The notes below the pieces were generated by a model. The model saw only the letters and a program-made list of their open reading frames with translations, was not told where the DNA came from and did not search any database. 64,000 bases of DNA from Paraspadella gotoi (lineage: Eukaryota > Chaetognatha), in contig JBJCIZ010000239.1 in assembly GCA_051294375.1 (NCBI GenBank), positions 6,487,996 through 6,551,995 of the forward strand, in the 5' to 3' direction. Positions within the stretch are counted from its first letter, which is position 1. Each line of letters begins with the position of its first letter. This document shows, piece after piece, positions 1 through 12,700 of this stretch. The translations under genes were made by a program, and so were the position numbers.

Positions 1-350
1 GAAGAGGAAGAAGAAGAGGAAGAAGAAGAGGAGAAGAAGAAGAGGAAGAATAGGAGGAAGAAAGGAAGAGAGAGAGAGGAAGAAGAGGAAGAAGAAGAGA
101 AGGAAGAGAGGAAGAAGAAGAGAGGAAGAAGAGGAGGAAGAAAGAGAAGAAGAGAAGGAAGGAGAGGAGGAAGAAAGGAAGAAGAAGAGAAGGAAGAAGA
201 GGAGGAAGAAGAGGAAGAAAAGAGAAGGAAGAAAGTGGAAGAAGGAAGGAGAGAGAGAAGGAAGAAGAGATAAAGAAAGGAGGAAGAAGAGGAAGAAGAA
301 GAGAAGAAAGAAGAGGAGAAGAAGAAGGGAGGAAGAAGAGGAGGAAAAGG
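1..350. repeat. GA/GAA-rich purine tract
   Basis: Almost pure purine sequence made of GAA, GGA and GA units, with no open gene. It lies downstream of the last visible ABCA exon, so it is intronic if NBD2 continues past the window edge. Confidence 0.9.
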
Positions 351-3300
351 AGTAGGGGACGTAATAAAAAACAAACAACGAGATATCGGATATGGTAATC
401 GGTAGAGATTACAGAGTGAAACCTTTTAAACGAAATGTACAGATATCCAATGAAACTGCAAATCTCCTTTCTCCCATCTTTTTCTTTCCTCTGTTTCTCC
501 TCCTATTCTCCTTTCCTCCCTTCCTCTCCCTTCCTCATCATTTTTCCTCCACATCTCTTCCTCTCTTACCTCCCTCTCTTCCCACATTACTTTCTCCTTC
601 CCTCCTCACTTCTTTCCTCCCCATCTTCTCCTCCCTTCTCCCTTCTCCCCTCCCTTCCCCCACACCACTCCTCCTCGCTCTCTCACCTTATTATCCCCGG
701 ATCTGAGTGAACGCCTCGGAAACGTTTCCAAGTTATCGGCGAATTGGCGCTTCCTTCCCGCGTTCGCGTCACCCTCGAGCTTCCGGAAGGGATCTTTACT
801 TTCAACTCTTTGTCGTCTGTTGTCGTCCTTGTCGTCGTTGTTGCTGTTGTTGTTATAAACGTTGTCGTCGTTGTTGTTGTTATAAACGTTTGTCGTCGTT
901 GATGTTGTTGCTGTTGCTGTTTTTCCTCTCTTCATTTTTACATCGACGTAATAAATCATCATCCTCATCATCTTCATCTTGCTCAGTTTCGTAATTCTGC
1001 CCAAAAACAGACGACGACAAAAAAATTAATATCATTATTAGTATAATTATTAAAAATATTAATAATTCAAAATATAAAAAATATTAGCTAGTGAGACAAA
1101 TGATTTTAATTATACAATTGAAACAACTCTGGGAGTGAGTGAGAGTATTGATTGAAAGCTTGCAGAATAATTAATTAATTAATTAATAAATTGATTGAAA
1201 GCTTGCAGGATCCTGCTAAGGTATTATCTAGTGAGAGGTCATGAATAAAAAAATAATATTAATTAATTAATTAATTAATTATCTGATCACTGCTGCACCG
1301 CTGTAGAAAATGTTTAATTATTTTCTATGCCAGAGTTGAGGCAAAGGATCGTGGGCAGATCCGGAATTGTTTGCTCAATCTTGTTTAACTAATGTTTAAC
1401 TTTTATGCCGTTTGACCAATTTCATATCATAATTGCATGTTGTGATTAGTGATTTAGTAGTGATTACAAATTTCATTGTCGGGCTTACAGTGTTAACCCA
1501 CGAGTCCACGTTAACCTACCCCATCCCTCCCTCCTCTCAACCCCTCCCCCTTTCCACCTCTACCCCTTCCCCCCACCACCACCCCACCACGCTCACCGTG
1601 ATCTGTTCGCTTCTTTTCCTCGCAATATTCTTCTCCGCCTTCTCCACGACGGCTTCCGTCTAAGGACGACGTCGTTGAGGGAAGAACAAGTTCCTCGAGT
1701 CTTGAGATAGATCTGATGATCGGAAGTAGGAGAAGGTCCAGAAGGATCCAGAATACTGTCGTCATGTTGGCGATGATGAAGAGATGTCGTCGCCTGGGAA
1801 GGGGGGGGGGTTGAGGGGAGAGAGTTACCGGCGGGTAGGGGGGCGGGAGTAAGAAATAGAGGGGGGGGAAAAAGGACATTGTGGCGGTATATTCAAGCTG
1901 CCTCGCCTCCAGCTTCATTCGGCCAATCCCCTTGGCTCGGAGGGGGAATGCACCATCCCTAGCGTGCGCTCTAAGCAAAGTAACGACTTCCTTCTGCCAA
2001 GGCAAAGCGAAACCGTCCTAGGGTAACCGTAAAGTCAACAGTGAGATGCCCCGTCCCAAAGGGCATCATAGGCAGCCCGGCTTTTTCTTTTTTTTACTTT
2101 TATTATTTATATTTACTTACTTACTTACTTACTTACTTAAATGATAGTTTATTAAATTAATAAATAATTGGCTCTCTTTCCCCAAAGCGCAGTGAACCAA
2201 AATCGTTAAGATAAAAACAAACCTAATTCTAAATTTAAGTTGAAACAGGGCACATTCGGAAAATAGGGGCTCACCTTCCACCCCCCCCCCCGCAGACCCG
2301 CCTTACCCGATCCGGCCAAGGCGGAGAAGGCGATGACTCCTCCGTAGAAAGGGTCGAGGATCATGAATACGATTTTGATGATGTCCACCGTTTGCTTGGG
2401 TCTTCAAGGGGCGGGGGGGGGATGGGGGCTTTGAAAAGGGGAAGGGGATTTTAGGAGAGATTTGGGAGGGAAGTTTTGTGGGGATTTAGGAGACGATTTG
2501 GGAGGAAAGATTTGTAAGGGATTTAGGAGAGATTTGGGAGGGAAAGATTTGTGGGGATTTAGGCGAGATTTGGGAGGACAAAGATTTGTGTTGATTAGGA
2601 GAGATTTGGGAGGCAAGATTTGTAGGGATTTAGGAGAGAATTGGGAGGGAAAGATTTGTGGGGATTTAGGAGAGATTTGGGAGGAAAAGATTTGTAGAGA
2701 TTTAGGAGAGATTTGGGAGGAAAGATTGTGGGGATTTAAGAAGAGATTTGGGAGGAAAAATTTGTGGGGATCTTAGGAGAGATTCGGGAGGGAAAGATTT
2801 GTAGGGATTTAGGAGAGATTGGGGAGGGAAAGATTGTGGGATTTAGGCGAGATTTGGGAGAAAAAGATTTGTGTGGATTTAGGAGAGATTTGGGAGGGAA
2901 AGATTTGTGGGATTTAGGAGAGATTTGGGAGGAAAAGATTTGTGGGGATTTAGGAGAGATTTGGGAGGAAAGATTTGTAGGGATTTAGGAGAGATTTGGG
3001 AGGAAAAGATTTGTGGGGATTTAGGAGAGATTTGGGAGGACAGATTTGTAGGGATTTAGGAGAGATTTGGGAGGAAAAGATTTGTGGGGATTTAGGCGAG
3101 ATTTGGGAAAAAAGAGATTTTGGGGATTTAGAAGTGATTTGAACTTATCGATCTGAATATTCACCAAGTGTGTGGTCCTGTTTCTTGGTGTTTTTCTGTT
3201 ATCAGTTCCCTCGCTACTCACTGCTATACTAGAAATCTCTCTCTCTCTCTCTCTCTCTCTCCTCCCTCACAACCTGGTCCCGTCGTTGAGAACTTCATCG

Positions 3301-6300
3301 TCTCAATAGGTGCTGCATACGCGATGAGAATGACGACAAAAGTCATGAAGGGTGGGGTTTGTCACAACGCGAAGGAAGGATGTAGGCGACGAGATGGAAA
3401 GAAGCTGCACATGCAAAGTTCCAAAATGCAATAACCAATCACGGTGCCTCAAGAATTCGAACCTTGAGTGATGGAGAGGGAAAAGGGGAAGGTGGGAGAG
3501 AGAGGAGGAGGAAGAGTGGGAGGAAGGGGAAGGTGGGAGGAGAGGAGAGGAAGAGGGGGGAGGGGAAAAGGGGAAGGTGGGAGAGAGAGGAGGAGGAGGA
3601 AGAGTGAGAGGGGAAAAGGGGAAGGTGGGAGAGAGAGGAGGAGGAGGAAGAGGGGGAGGGGGAAGGGGAAGGTGGGAGAGAGAGGAGGAGGAGGAAGAGA
3701 GGGAGGGGAAAAGGGAAGTGGGAGAGAGAGGAGGAGGAGGAAGAGTGAGAGGGGAAAAGGGGAAGGTGGGAGAGAGAGGAGAGGAGGAAGAGGGGGAGGG
3801 AGGAGGGGAAAGGTGGGAGAGAGAGGAGGAGGAGGAAGAGGGAGGGAAAAGGGGGAAGGTGGGAGAGAGAGGAGGAGGAGGAAGAGTGGGAGGGGAAAAG
3901 GGGATGGTGGGAGAGAGAGGGGAGGAAGAGGGGGAGGAGGAAGGGGAAGGTGGGAGAGAGAGGAGGAGAGGAGGAAGAGGGGGAGAGAGAGGAGGGCGAG
4001 GAATAAGAAGGGTGGGAATATTGGGAAAAGACGGGATTCCATAAAAAAAATCATAACTTGGAAATGGCATTCCTTGTTTTTTTTATCCTGATAGCCATAA
4101 TCATTGTATAATGTGTAATCAATGTATAATTACTTTCTCAACGCGTCAACCATGGGGCGACCCAAAGTCTCAAGGCTGCGACACTTTTTCTACAGCATAA
4201 AATTGCAGCATCTCTCTGCCGCATAGAAACCTCATGATGTAGATGGTGATGATGGCGAAGAGAACGTTGATGAAGGCGATGACGAGGTGAACGACGATGG
4301 AGACGAACCAGTACATCGATCTGTGAATGAGTGAAAGTGTGAATGTCTAGATGAATAAGAAGATGAATGATAATGACGAATGGAGGTGAATGGAATTTAA
4401 ATAATAATAATAATTTAATAATAATTGCAAAATAAAAGAAAGGTGAAAATGACTAATGCCAAACCTTGTTTTAATGCCTTATTTTCCCAAAAAAAGCCCT
4501 ATCAAATCTTTGGGATGTGAGATCATGGATTAGGGATTTAAGATTAGGGTGAAGGATTAATTTTTGGATTAGAGTTAGAGAATTGTGTTATGGATTTGGT
4601 AGCGGAGTAGAGCTAAAATTAGGTTCAGGGTTTTATACTTTTTTAAACCAAAAAACAAAACAAAGAAAAACAAAACCAAAAACGAAACCCAGAATCAAAA
4701 GAATTAACGATCCAACCTGGAAATACCCATGAGGGCTAATTGTGAGCGCAGTCCCGAGGTCCGCATCAGAACTTCCTCCGAACAAATGATGGACGGCAGA
4801 GGGATGAAGGAAATGTACTCAAACTCTTGGGTGAATACCATGGGAGAAAGGTCCATGGGAAACGGGTAAGAGAATCCCTAGTGATAGGAAAATTCCCAAA
4901 ATATAATTTGCATATAATAGTACATTATTTAAATGGCTATTGATTGATTAGTATTCTGTTTTGATATGTTATCAAGTTTTAGGTTTTACGACTATCGTTA
5001 CTGTTGAATAATATACATTAAGGCGTAGTAAAATTTCTAAATTTAACTTTAATTAAAATTCTAAAAGTGAGGAACGAACAACATTATATTAATGAACATT
5101 TATGTATTAAAAAAATTTATAATAAATTTTACAATTTACGCAGTAGGCCATATTTATACTAGTACTAAATCAATAAATGTTAAAATTTCAAAACAGTTTT
5201 TTCTAAGATTTTTTTGCAGATTTGGATTCGTCATAAAAAGTTGATATAAAGAAATATAACTCTTTTTGAAAAATTCCTTCATTAAGTGGGTCAAAAATTA
5301 GAAAAAGCTATATTTTAAGCTGAAAATTAACTTTTTATATATTAAATATAGTTTTTTAAATTTTTAACCCACTTAATGAAATAATTTTTAAAAATGATTT
5401 ATATTTTCTTATATCAACTTTTGACGAGGAATTCAAATCTGCAATCAAAATTAAGAAAAGCTTATTTTGAAATTTTTCGATTTTATAAGGATAGTACTAT
5501 ATATAAATATAGCCTACTGCGAAAATTAAAAAACATAAAATTAATTTTTTTTACAAATTAATGTTCACTGATGGTATGTTGTTCATAATTGACTTTTAGA
5601 ATTTTCGTATGTAACTTTCACTACGCCTTAATATACATATTAATGGGTTTTTTTGTTATGTTATTGATAAGGTGATTTAATTATTTTAAACAACTGTGAA
5701 TTAAACAGAGAGACAGAACGAGCTATTTCAGTGAACACGATGCGAGAACATTTACAAAAATTAAAGGCTGTACAAAGTCTGCATAATACTATTATGCTAT
5801 TATTAATAGCAGCAAAGTTTCTAAAAATATATAATTCATAGCCTCAATGTTAACCCTTCACAGCCTTTCTCTCTCACCACTATGGAAGCGTTGACGGTAG
5901 AAGCGATGAGATTACTAACGTAATTGATGACAGCTGGCACGGCCAAAGTCCCAACCGGGTGATAATAAATGGTGAGGTCGGTGTTGTACTTACTCACCGG
6001 CCGCGCGAACGGGTCGAACTTCCTTACCTGCCGAGAAAAAGTGGGAGGAAATGAATGAATTATGGTGGACTAAAATCCGCCAACCGTTCATCAGCGGCCA
6101 TTGGTGCCCGAGGCAAGTCATTCGCCTCCCAACCCAAAGGTACGGGGTTCAAGCCGGGTGGTCGCATCGAGGTTAAGAGGGACGGGACGCTTAACCCGCC
6201 TGTATCATGGTGTTACAGCCTGATCCGAAGCGCAGGGACTGCTTATATTCTGTCACTAACACATAACAATAGTTACTGTTTCTTCAGAATTATTAATAGC

Positions 6301-9300
6301 TCAACTTACTCAACTTTTTGTTATGAGCTAAATTAGTTTGTTTCAATTCGTAATAAGCTTTTTTTCTCCAATCTCATTTATTATTTGCTTTAGCTAAAAC
6401 TCTAGCTAGTTTTTTTGTCATTGTGAGAAGACATCTTAGTTGAAGTACAAGATTTAGGGTTAACTATTAGGGTTAGTGATTAGATTAAAGTTAGAAAATA
6501 AGATTAGGATTTATATTCTGGATTTGATAAAACTTTTACGAATAGATCGGGTAAAAATATTAAGGGTTAAAATCAAATTCCAAATTAAATTCTAAAGAAC
6601 CGAAAATAGTGCTAGTCTGTTGCATAAAGTCAGCGTTGGTAACGCTCCCTTCAAATTCATCATTGATCCAATTTTCCGCTTCAAACCTTCAACCCCATGG
6701 GAAACATCTTAAACGTCTTGAACGCTTTTCCGAATCCTTCCTTCAGTGAATACTTTTTCTCCCCGTATTTGTAAGTCTTTTTCTCACTCATTCGCTTGTA
6801 AGTGTTGGTAAAGGCCATGTAATATTGTTTAAATTCTTCAAAGTAGAGGGATCTGGAAAAAAGAGAGCGTGTGGTTTTTTTTTTTGTTGGTTTGTTTAAA
6901 AGCACTGTTGTGGTAGTACGTTTTACCCTTCAACTCGGCTGAGAATCAACAGCAGCTATGGCGCCGGAGGTAACATGCACTCCTCCCCACTCACCAGGTT
7001 AGGGTTCACAACCTGCTAAGGGGCGTCTAGCCCACCTGTAGTGACGGCCTACAGCTCGCGGCATTGTCCTCCAGTGGTTAGCCAAAACAATCATGCTGAT
7101 ACGCTACACCTCTGCCCGGGCCTGTTAAAACAACTCTGCCCTCAACCAATGTGGAAAGACGGGAGCAGGGACAGACAGCCGTCGAAAGGCCACTCAGCAG
7201 CATCAGACCAACTGCATTCAGCCATCACACTTTAGGGGCGTCCGACGCCGAGGGAGGATTTGTTGTGGTAGTACATAATACCACACAAGTCATCCAAGAA
7301 TGAGCAGCACTTATGCTGCCAGAGGTAGCAACGCAAAGACTTGGGTTCGTTCCCTGCTGATTTCAGACAAGTGAGGGTGATGAGGTGTCTAACCCACTTG
7401 TAGTGACAGACTACAGCACAGTCTAAAGTTTGGGACCTTGTGTGCAATGAATGATGGTTCCTGGCATCGTTTTTTACACCACCCTATTTTAACCTCAAAT
7501 TTTTTCTAAGTTTAAACATTAGGCTCAGGGTGAGGGATTAGAGTTAAGGACTACTTAATATAGATTAGGTTAGGGATTAGGGTTAGGGATTTTGTTTGTA
7601 GTTCTAGATAAAGATTAGGTCTTAGAATTAGGATTAAAGTTAAGCATTACGGTTAGGGATTGAACATAGTCTCAGTAAAAGATTAAGGTCTAACTTAAAA
7701 ATTATAACTAGACTTGAGGGATAAAGGAACAGATATAAGGGCTTTTGTGGAAGAAAGTTTTGGGACTTTTTGAAACTGTTCGATAATTTGAATCATCTCG
7801 AGTAAGACAGGTGTCATGCTTAAAGGCGGGGTGAACTTATGCACCGACTACACCCCTTGTCACCTTAAAACTCCTTCACCCAATTTCTAACCCACCCCAA
7901 AAAATGAAAACCCCTTACCGGTCATCGAAGATGTTTCTGTTAGAAAAACGAATGTTGTAGAGCGGCCACTGGTGAGGCCACTCGCTAAGCGGCGACCGCC
8001 GCGGCGGAGACGGTAGCCGAGGCGGTGGCCGAGGCGATGGCGTGGAGGGTGTTGTTGAAGGGGGTGGCGACGACGTCGACGACGATGTTGGCTTCTCGGT
8101 CCCCTTCTTTGGCGACTTCTTCGGTCGTTTCTTCGGTCGTTTCTTCGGCAGCGGCGTCTTTGGCATACCGATCATTCCCAGGAGTCGCTCGCAGTGTCGG
8201 CATTCGCTCGTGTCCCAGAGGAAAGGATAAAGAGTCATGACTTTGTCCGGGAGGAAGGGGTAGAGCTGCGGTTTCTTCACGTGCATCTGGTTGATGGCAC
8301 CAAGGTAAGCAGCGACCTTCGCGTTGAGTTCCAGTTGTTTAGGGAGAAGACGAACGATTTTTTTTTCGAAGGTTTGTCGCTGTGGATATTGAAGGTTAGG
8401 ATAGAGTTAGATCGATGGAGGAAGATAAAGATTAAGTCGGGGGGGCTAAGATGGTCACAAGTTAGTCGCAAGATAGTCTTTTAAGTACATGAATGGCTAG
8501 TGCATAGTACAACAAAAGATTCCCTGGTCTAAAATTGGAGGGGGTTGTCTTATTAAAACATTCATTGAATTATTTATCCATTGATAAGGAAGCCAGATGC
8601 ACTGGAACTTCCTTAACTAGACTGTGGGAGAGTCTTGATTGAAAGCTGGCGGAATCTCGCTATGAAATAAGTACCACTTTAATAAAAATTATACTTTTAT
8701 TGAATAAACAAGTTATCTTGCCCCTGACATTAGTCTCTGGATAGTCTAGGGTCGGTTTTTGGCCTTCATCGCTCATACAAGATTTTAACAAGATCCTGAA
8801 CGTTTTCAATTAGGACGCAATCATAGTTTAGTTTACTTACTCCCTTTGTGCTCGGCTTCCCTATCAACATTATTTCAACGGGATGATTGTAAATATCTTG
8901 TAAAAATGGCGGCTCTCTCTCTCTCTCCCTCTCCCAACTTCCTCCTCCTTTTTTCCCTCCCCCCTTTCCTGCAGAGTAAAAAGGAAGGACTTGTCTTTCA
9001 ATCTCTTTTCGTTGACGTAGAGTGAGAGATTTGTCCCGTACACCGTCGGGTTGGTTGGGAGACAAGTGACCCCAGCCTGACAGGAAGTTTGATGAGAGTA
9101 CATGACCCCGCTGATGTAGCCGAGGAAGACGGGGCTTTGAATGAACATCATGAGCATGAGGTAGAGGCCAGGGAAGAGGAAGATCATCACGGCCGACGCT
9201 TTCTGCTTAACCTACGGACGGGATGTGCGAATACGGAAGGGGGGCGGTGGGGTTTAGGGCGTGGGTTAGGTGTTGAGGAAGTAGGGGTGTGGTGAAGGGG

Positions 9301-9752
9301 GAAACTTTGGACTTTAAGCAAGTCTCTTACCCACATTTTTACGCCCATACATACTGATGTATTTGAAAAAGCAATTTTGAACTTTAAATGTATCATAAAA
9401 ATACCGAGACTATGGATAATTTCTTGAAACAGAGCGTCATAACGTCTCTGCTCTACAAATAATTTTTTTTTATTTTGAGGCATGCTAAGTACCATGGTTT
9501 TGAATTTGATATTAAACATGGCGTTGAGCTTCTGAAAAGTCAGCTTAGGTCCAGGTTGTGTGACTTTCCCCATTTTAGGCAACTTGGCTCCTCGTCTGAC
9601 GTGGAGAGAGAAAAAGAAAAAATGGAGGAAAATAAACTAAAAAAATTAAAATTGTAATATTTGTCCAAATTTCTTTTTTTTAAACATCAATTTTCTGCAT
9701 CGCATTCTGGCTATTCCATCTAAACAGACGACAAGAACAACAACGACAATCA

Positions 9753-9788
<36 letters not shown>

Positions 9789-12700
9789 TTCTCTTTCTTT
9801 CTCTTTCTCTTTCTTTCTCTTTGTACGTATATATTCATTGTCATTGCTAATGTATTTATTTTATGAAATTCATAATTTTTAATTTCGTGCACTGATTAAA
9901 AGAATAGTATATAAATGACAAAAAAATTATATTATATTAGTAAAATTCCTTTTACAGATAAAACATTACCGATGAGATGAAAAAATGAAATACTAAATAT
10001 AAAATATTGAATAATAAATAATAAAATAAATCAAATCAAATATTACAGATAAAATATTAGAGATTAGTTATGACATAATATATATTAAAGATATATAAAT
10101 CTAAAAACTTCAAATATTCTTTAAAAGTCATCACTTGTACTTGCACTGCCTATCCATAGTGAAATACAATCATTACTTATAAATTTTCATAAAAATAAAG
10201 CATTATATATAAAATATATATATAACAGATTGAAAAAAAGGCTATGCATTCTGGACCCTCGCCTTTTCTGTCCAGCCTTGGGCAACAAATTCAGTGTGGA
10301 AAGGTCGATCTTGGATTTCGTTTTCGCTTGTAAAGAAGGGGAATCGGAATCGGATTTCTCTGTAGGGGGGGAGGTGGGGGATGAAAAATGGGGTGGCCGG
10401 GGGAGGGGGGGTGAATATTAAATCAGAGGGGGAGTTATTAATTAAGTTAGATGTTAAAATTAAAAAAAAAAACTATAATGTTAACCTAAAAATTAAAAAC
10501 GGGTATAATAAGTATTATAATTTGATAAAATAATTTTGAAAACAATTAATTATACCATCTTTTAACGACTCAAATCTTACCTTATTATTAAAAAACAGAT
10601 TATTTTAAAATTTTGACTTATTTGTATGTATTACTACTTTTAAACATAAAATAAACTTACCAAAATATTTTTAAAGGTTATTATTTTTGTTTTATTCAAT
10701 CAATTTGACAATCTTTTCTTATATTCAGAATTAAGTTTGTTTCAAGGTTATGCATTAAGATTTGATTTTAGTTAGGAATTAGGGTTATAGATTAAGGTTT
10801 AGGTTTATAAGATAAGGTTAGGGATTTAAGTGAGGAATTAGAAATTGAAATTAGAAATTAAGGTTAAGGAATGATAGGTAAAACTGAATATTAACCGTGT
10901 AGGATCTTCCCGGTTGGTAATTTGTTTTCTGCTTTAAAGCACTGACTTAAAAAAATATTTTTTTTGTAAAAAAAAGAATAGTTGTTTTTCAAAAACCACC
11001 CCTAACCCTAATATTAACCACCCCTAACCCTTGCTACACTTAACCCTAACTACCCCTAATCCTAACCACCTTAACCTTAACCACCCCTAACCATAACCAC
11101 CCCTAACCCTCGCCACCTCTAAGCTCTAACTTTAAATACCCTTTACCTTAATCAAACTTTATTTTTTTCCTAATAATATCAAACCAAGGTAATGATATAT
11201 GCAAATAAAAAAATAACCGACCGTCTCGGTTGTGGTCGGCGAAAGTACAATTATGCCGAATGATTTTTAGGGCGAGGAATTTGAAAAAAAAAAGTTCAGC
11301 TGGATGAGGAAACAGAAATGGGGGCGCTGTCCGGGAAAAAAAATAATACTAGGTTTTAAAATTATATAATTATATCTTAATAAATTCTAATACTCACCCA
11401 TCTGATCCTCCATGCTGACCGCACCCAGCTCGTCGATCATCTTGAGAAAGACCTCGTCCAAGGACGTCATCGAGATCCCGTAGTTCTCGATCCCGAGATC
11501 GGCCAATGTGGCAGGATCCTCCAGGCTGGCGAAGAGAAGCGGGAACTGAGCCGCGGATTCGCGGGGGAGAGTGAAGATGATTTCCTGTGAATATCGGAGA
11601 GTGAGATAGGGGGGTGAAGGGGGAGAGTGAAGATGATTTCCTGTGAATATCGGAGAGTGAGATAGGGGGTGAAGGGGGAGAGTGAAGATGATTTCCTGTG
11701 AATATTGGAGAGTGAGATGGGGGGTTAGGGGGGGGAAGAAAAAGGGTGAAGTGGAGGAAGGAGGGAGGTAGGGGTTAAGTCAGTGGAGTGCCCAAACCAT
11801 TCTTTGTAAAGTTGAAGGAAATATAGAATTATTTATGTAACTTGGCAAAAATGAAATCGGTTTGGGTCTTTTTTTAAAAGAAACCTTAAATGTTATTGGG
11901 TATTTTTTCAAATGTCTTAACTTTAATGAAAGTAATTTACTAATTATTGTAAATAGAAACTTTGTGTTGGGCCTTAATGTTGTCTTTTAAATTGTTTTTT
12001 TTTTACTCAAAGCCTAACCTTTTCCACATCTAAATTCTTACCTCTTTGGAAGCCTCACCTGGCCGTGCAGCCTCCCCAGCGTCGCCGAAGGCAGATAATT
12101 CATCACGAAGTTCGCTATTTTGTCCACGTTCACTGATCCTTTTGTCACGAGGTTCAGGTGATAACCCAGGCCGAATCTGTAGATAAGTTTGGCCTTTTTT
12201 TACCAAAACGTCCCGTTTTATCTTGAATTCGGAATTACATGGCTGACCAATTTTACAAGCGCCGGTAGAAATACGTTTTCATTTGCAAACCAGTGGTTAT
12301 TTCATTGATTTAAAAATTAGTTGAGTATAAAATACTAAAACTATTTATGTGTTAAAATTTTATATTGATCAGTTAAGATATGTCTTGACAATGAGTGGAG
12401 AAAGTTGGCTTTTTCAAATCGGGGTTTAATTTTCCAACTCACTTTTTTAAATTAAATTTTTTTTTAACTTTTAGCACTTTTTTAAAAAAAAATATTTATT
12501 AAATATTAACATTATTAATATCCTCAGAAAGCCTTTAAAAATATGAAGAGAATGATATCTTTACGAAAGCTCTAACATAAAAAGTGGCTGCCCAGCCTTG
12601 GTTCAATTAAGAGTGTCAAAAGTAAATTATTTAAAATTTTAAATTTAAAAAAAAAAAATTTTTATGACCTGTTTAAATTATTATAACATAAAATATTATT

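Noticed and set aside
3303-4091. Long open frames of 200-255 residues on both strands
   Set aside because: They are translations of the 45-bp purine minisatellite, with runs of Gly/Arg/Glu on one strand and Pro/Ser/Leu on the other and no domain. Only the short exon 28 part is plausible coding.
10990-11120. Interstitial telomere
   Set aside because: Units are irregular (CCACCCCTAACC, CCTTAACC) and the same kind of sequence is spread over many introns.
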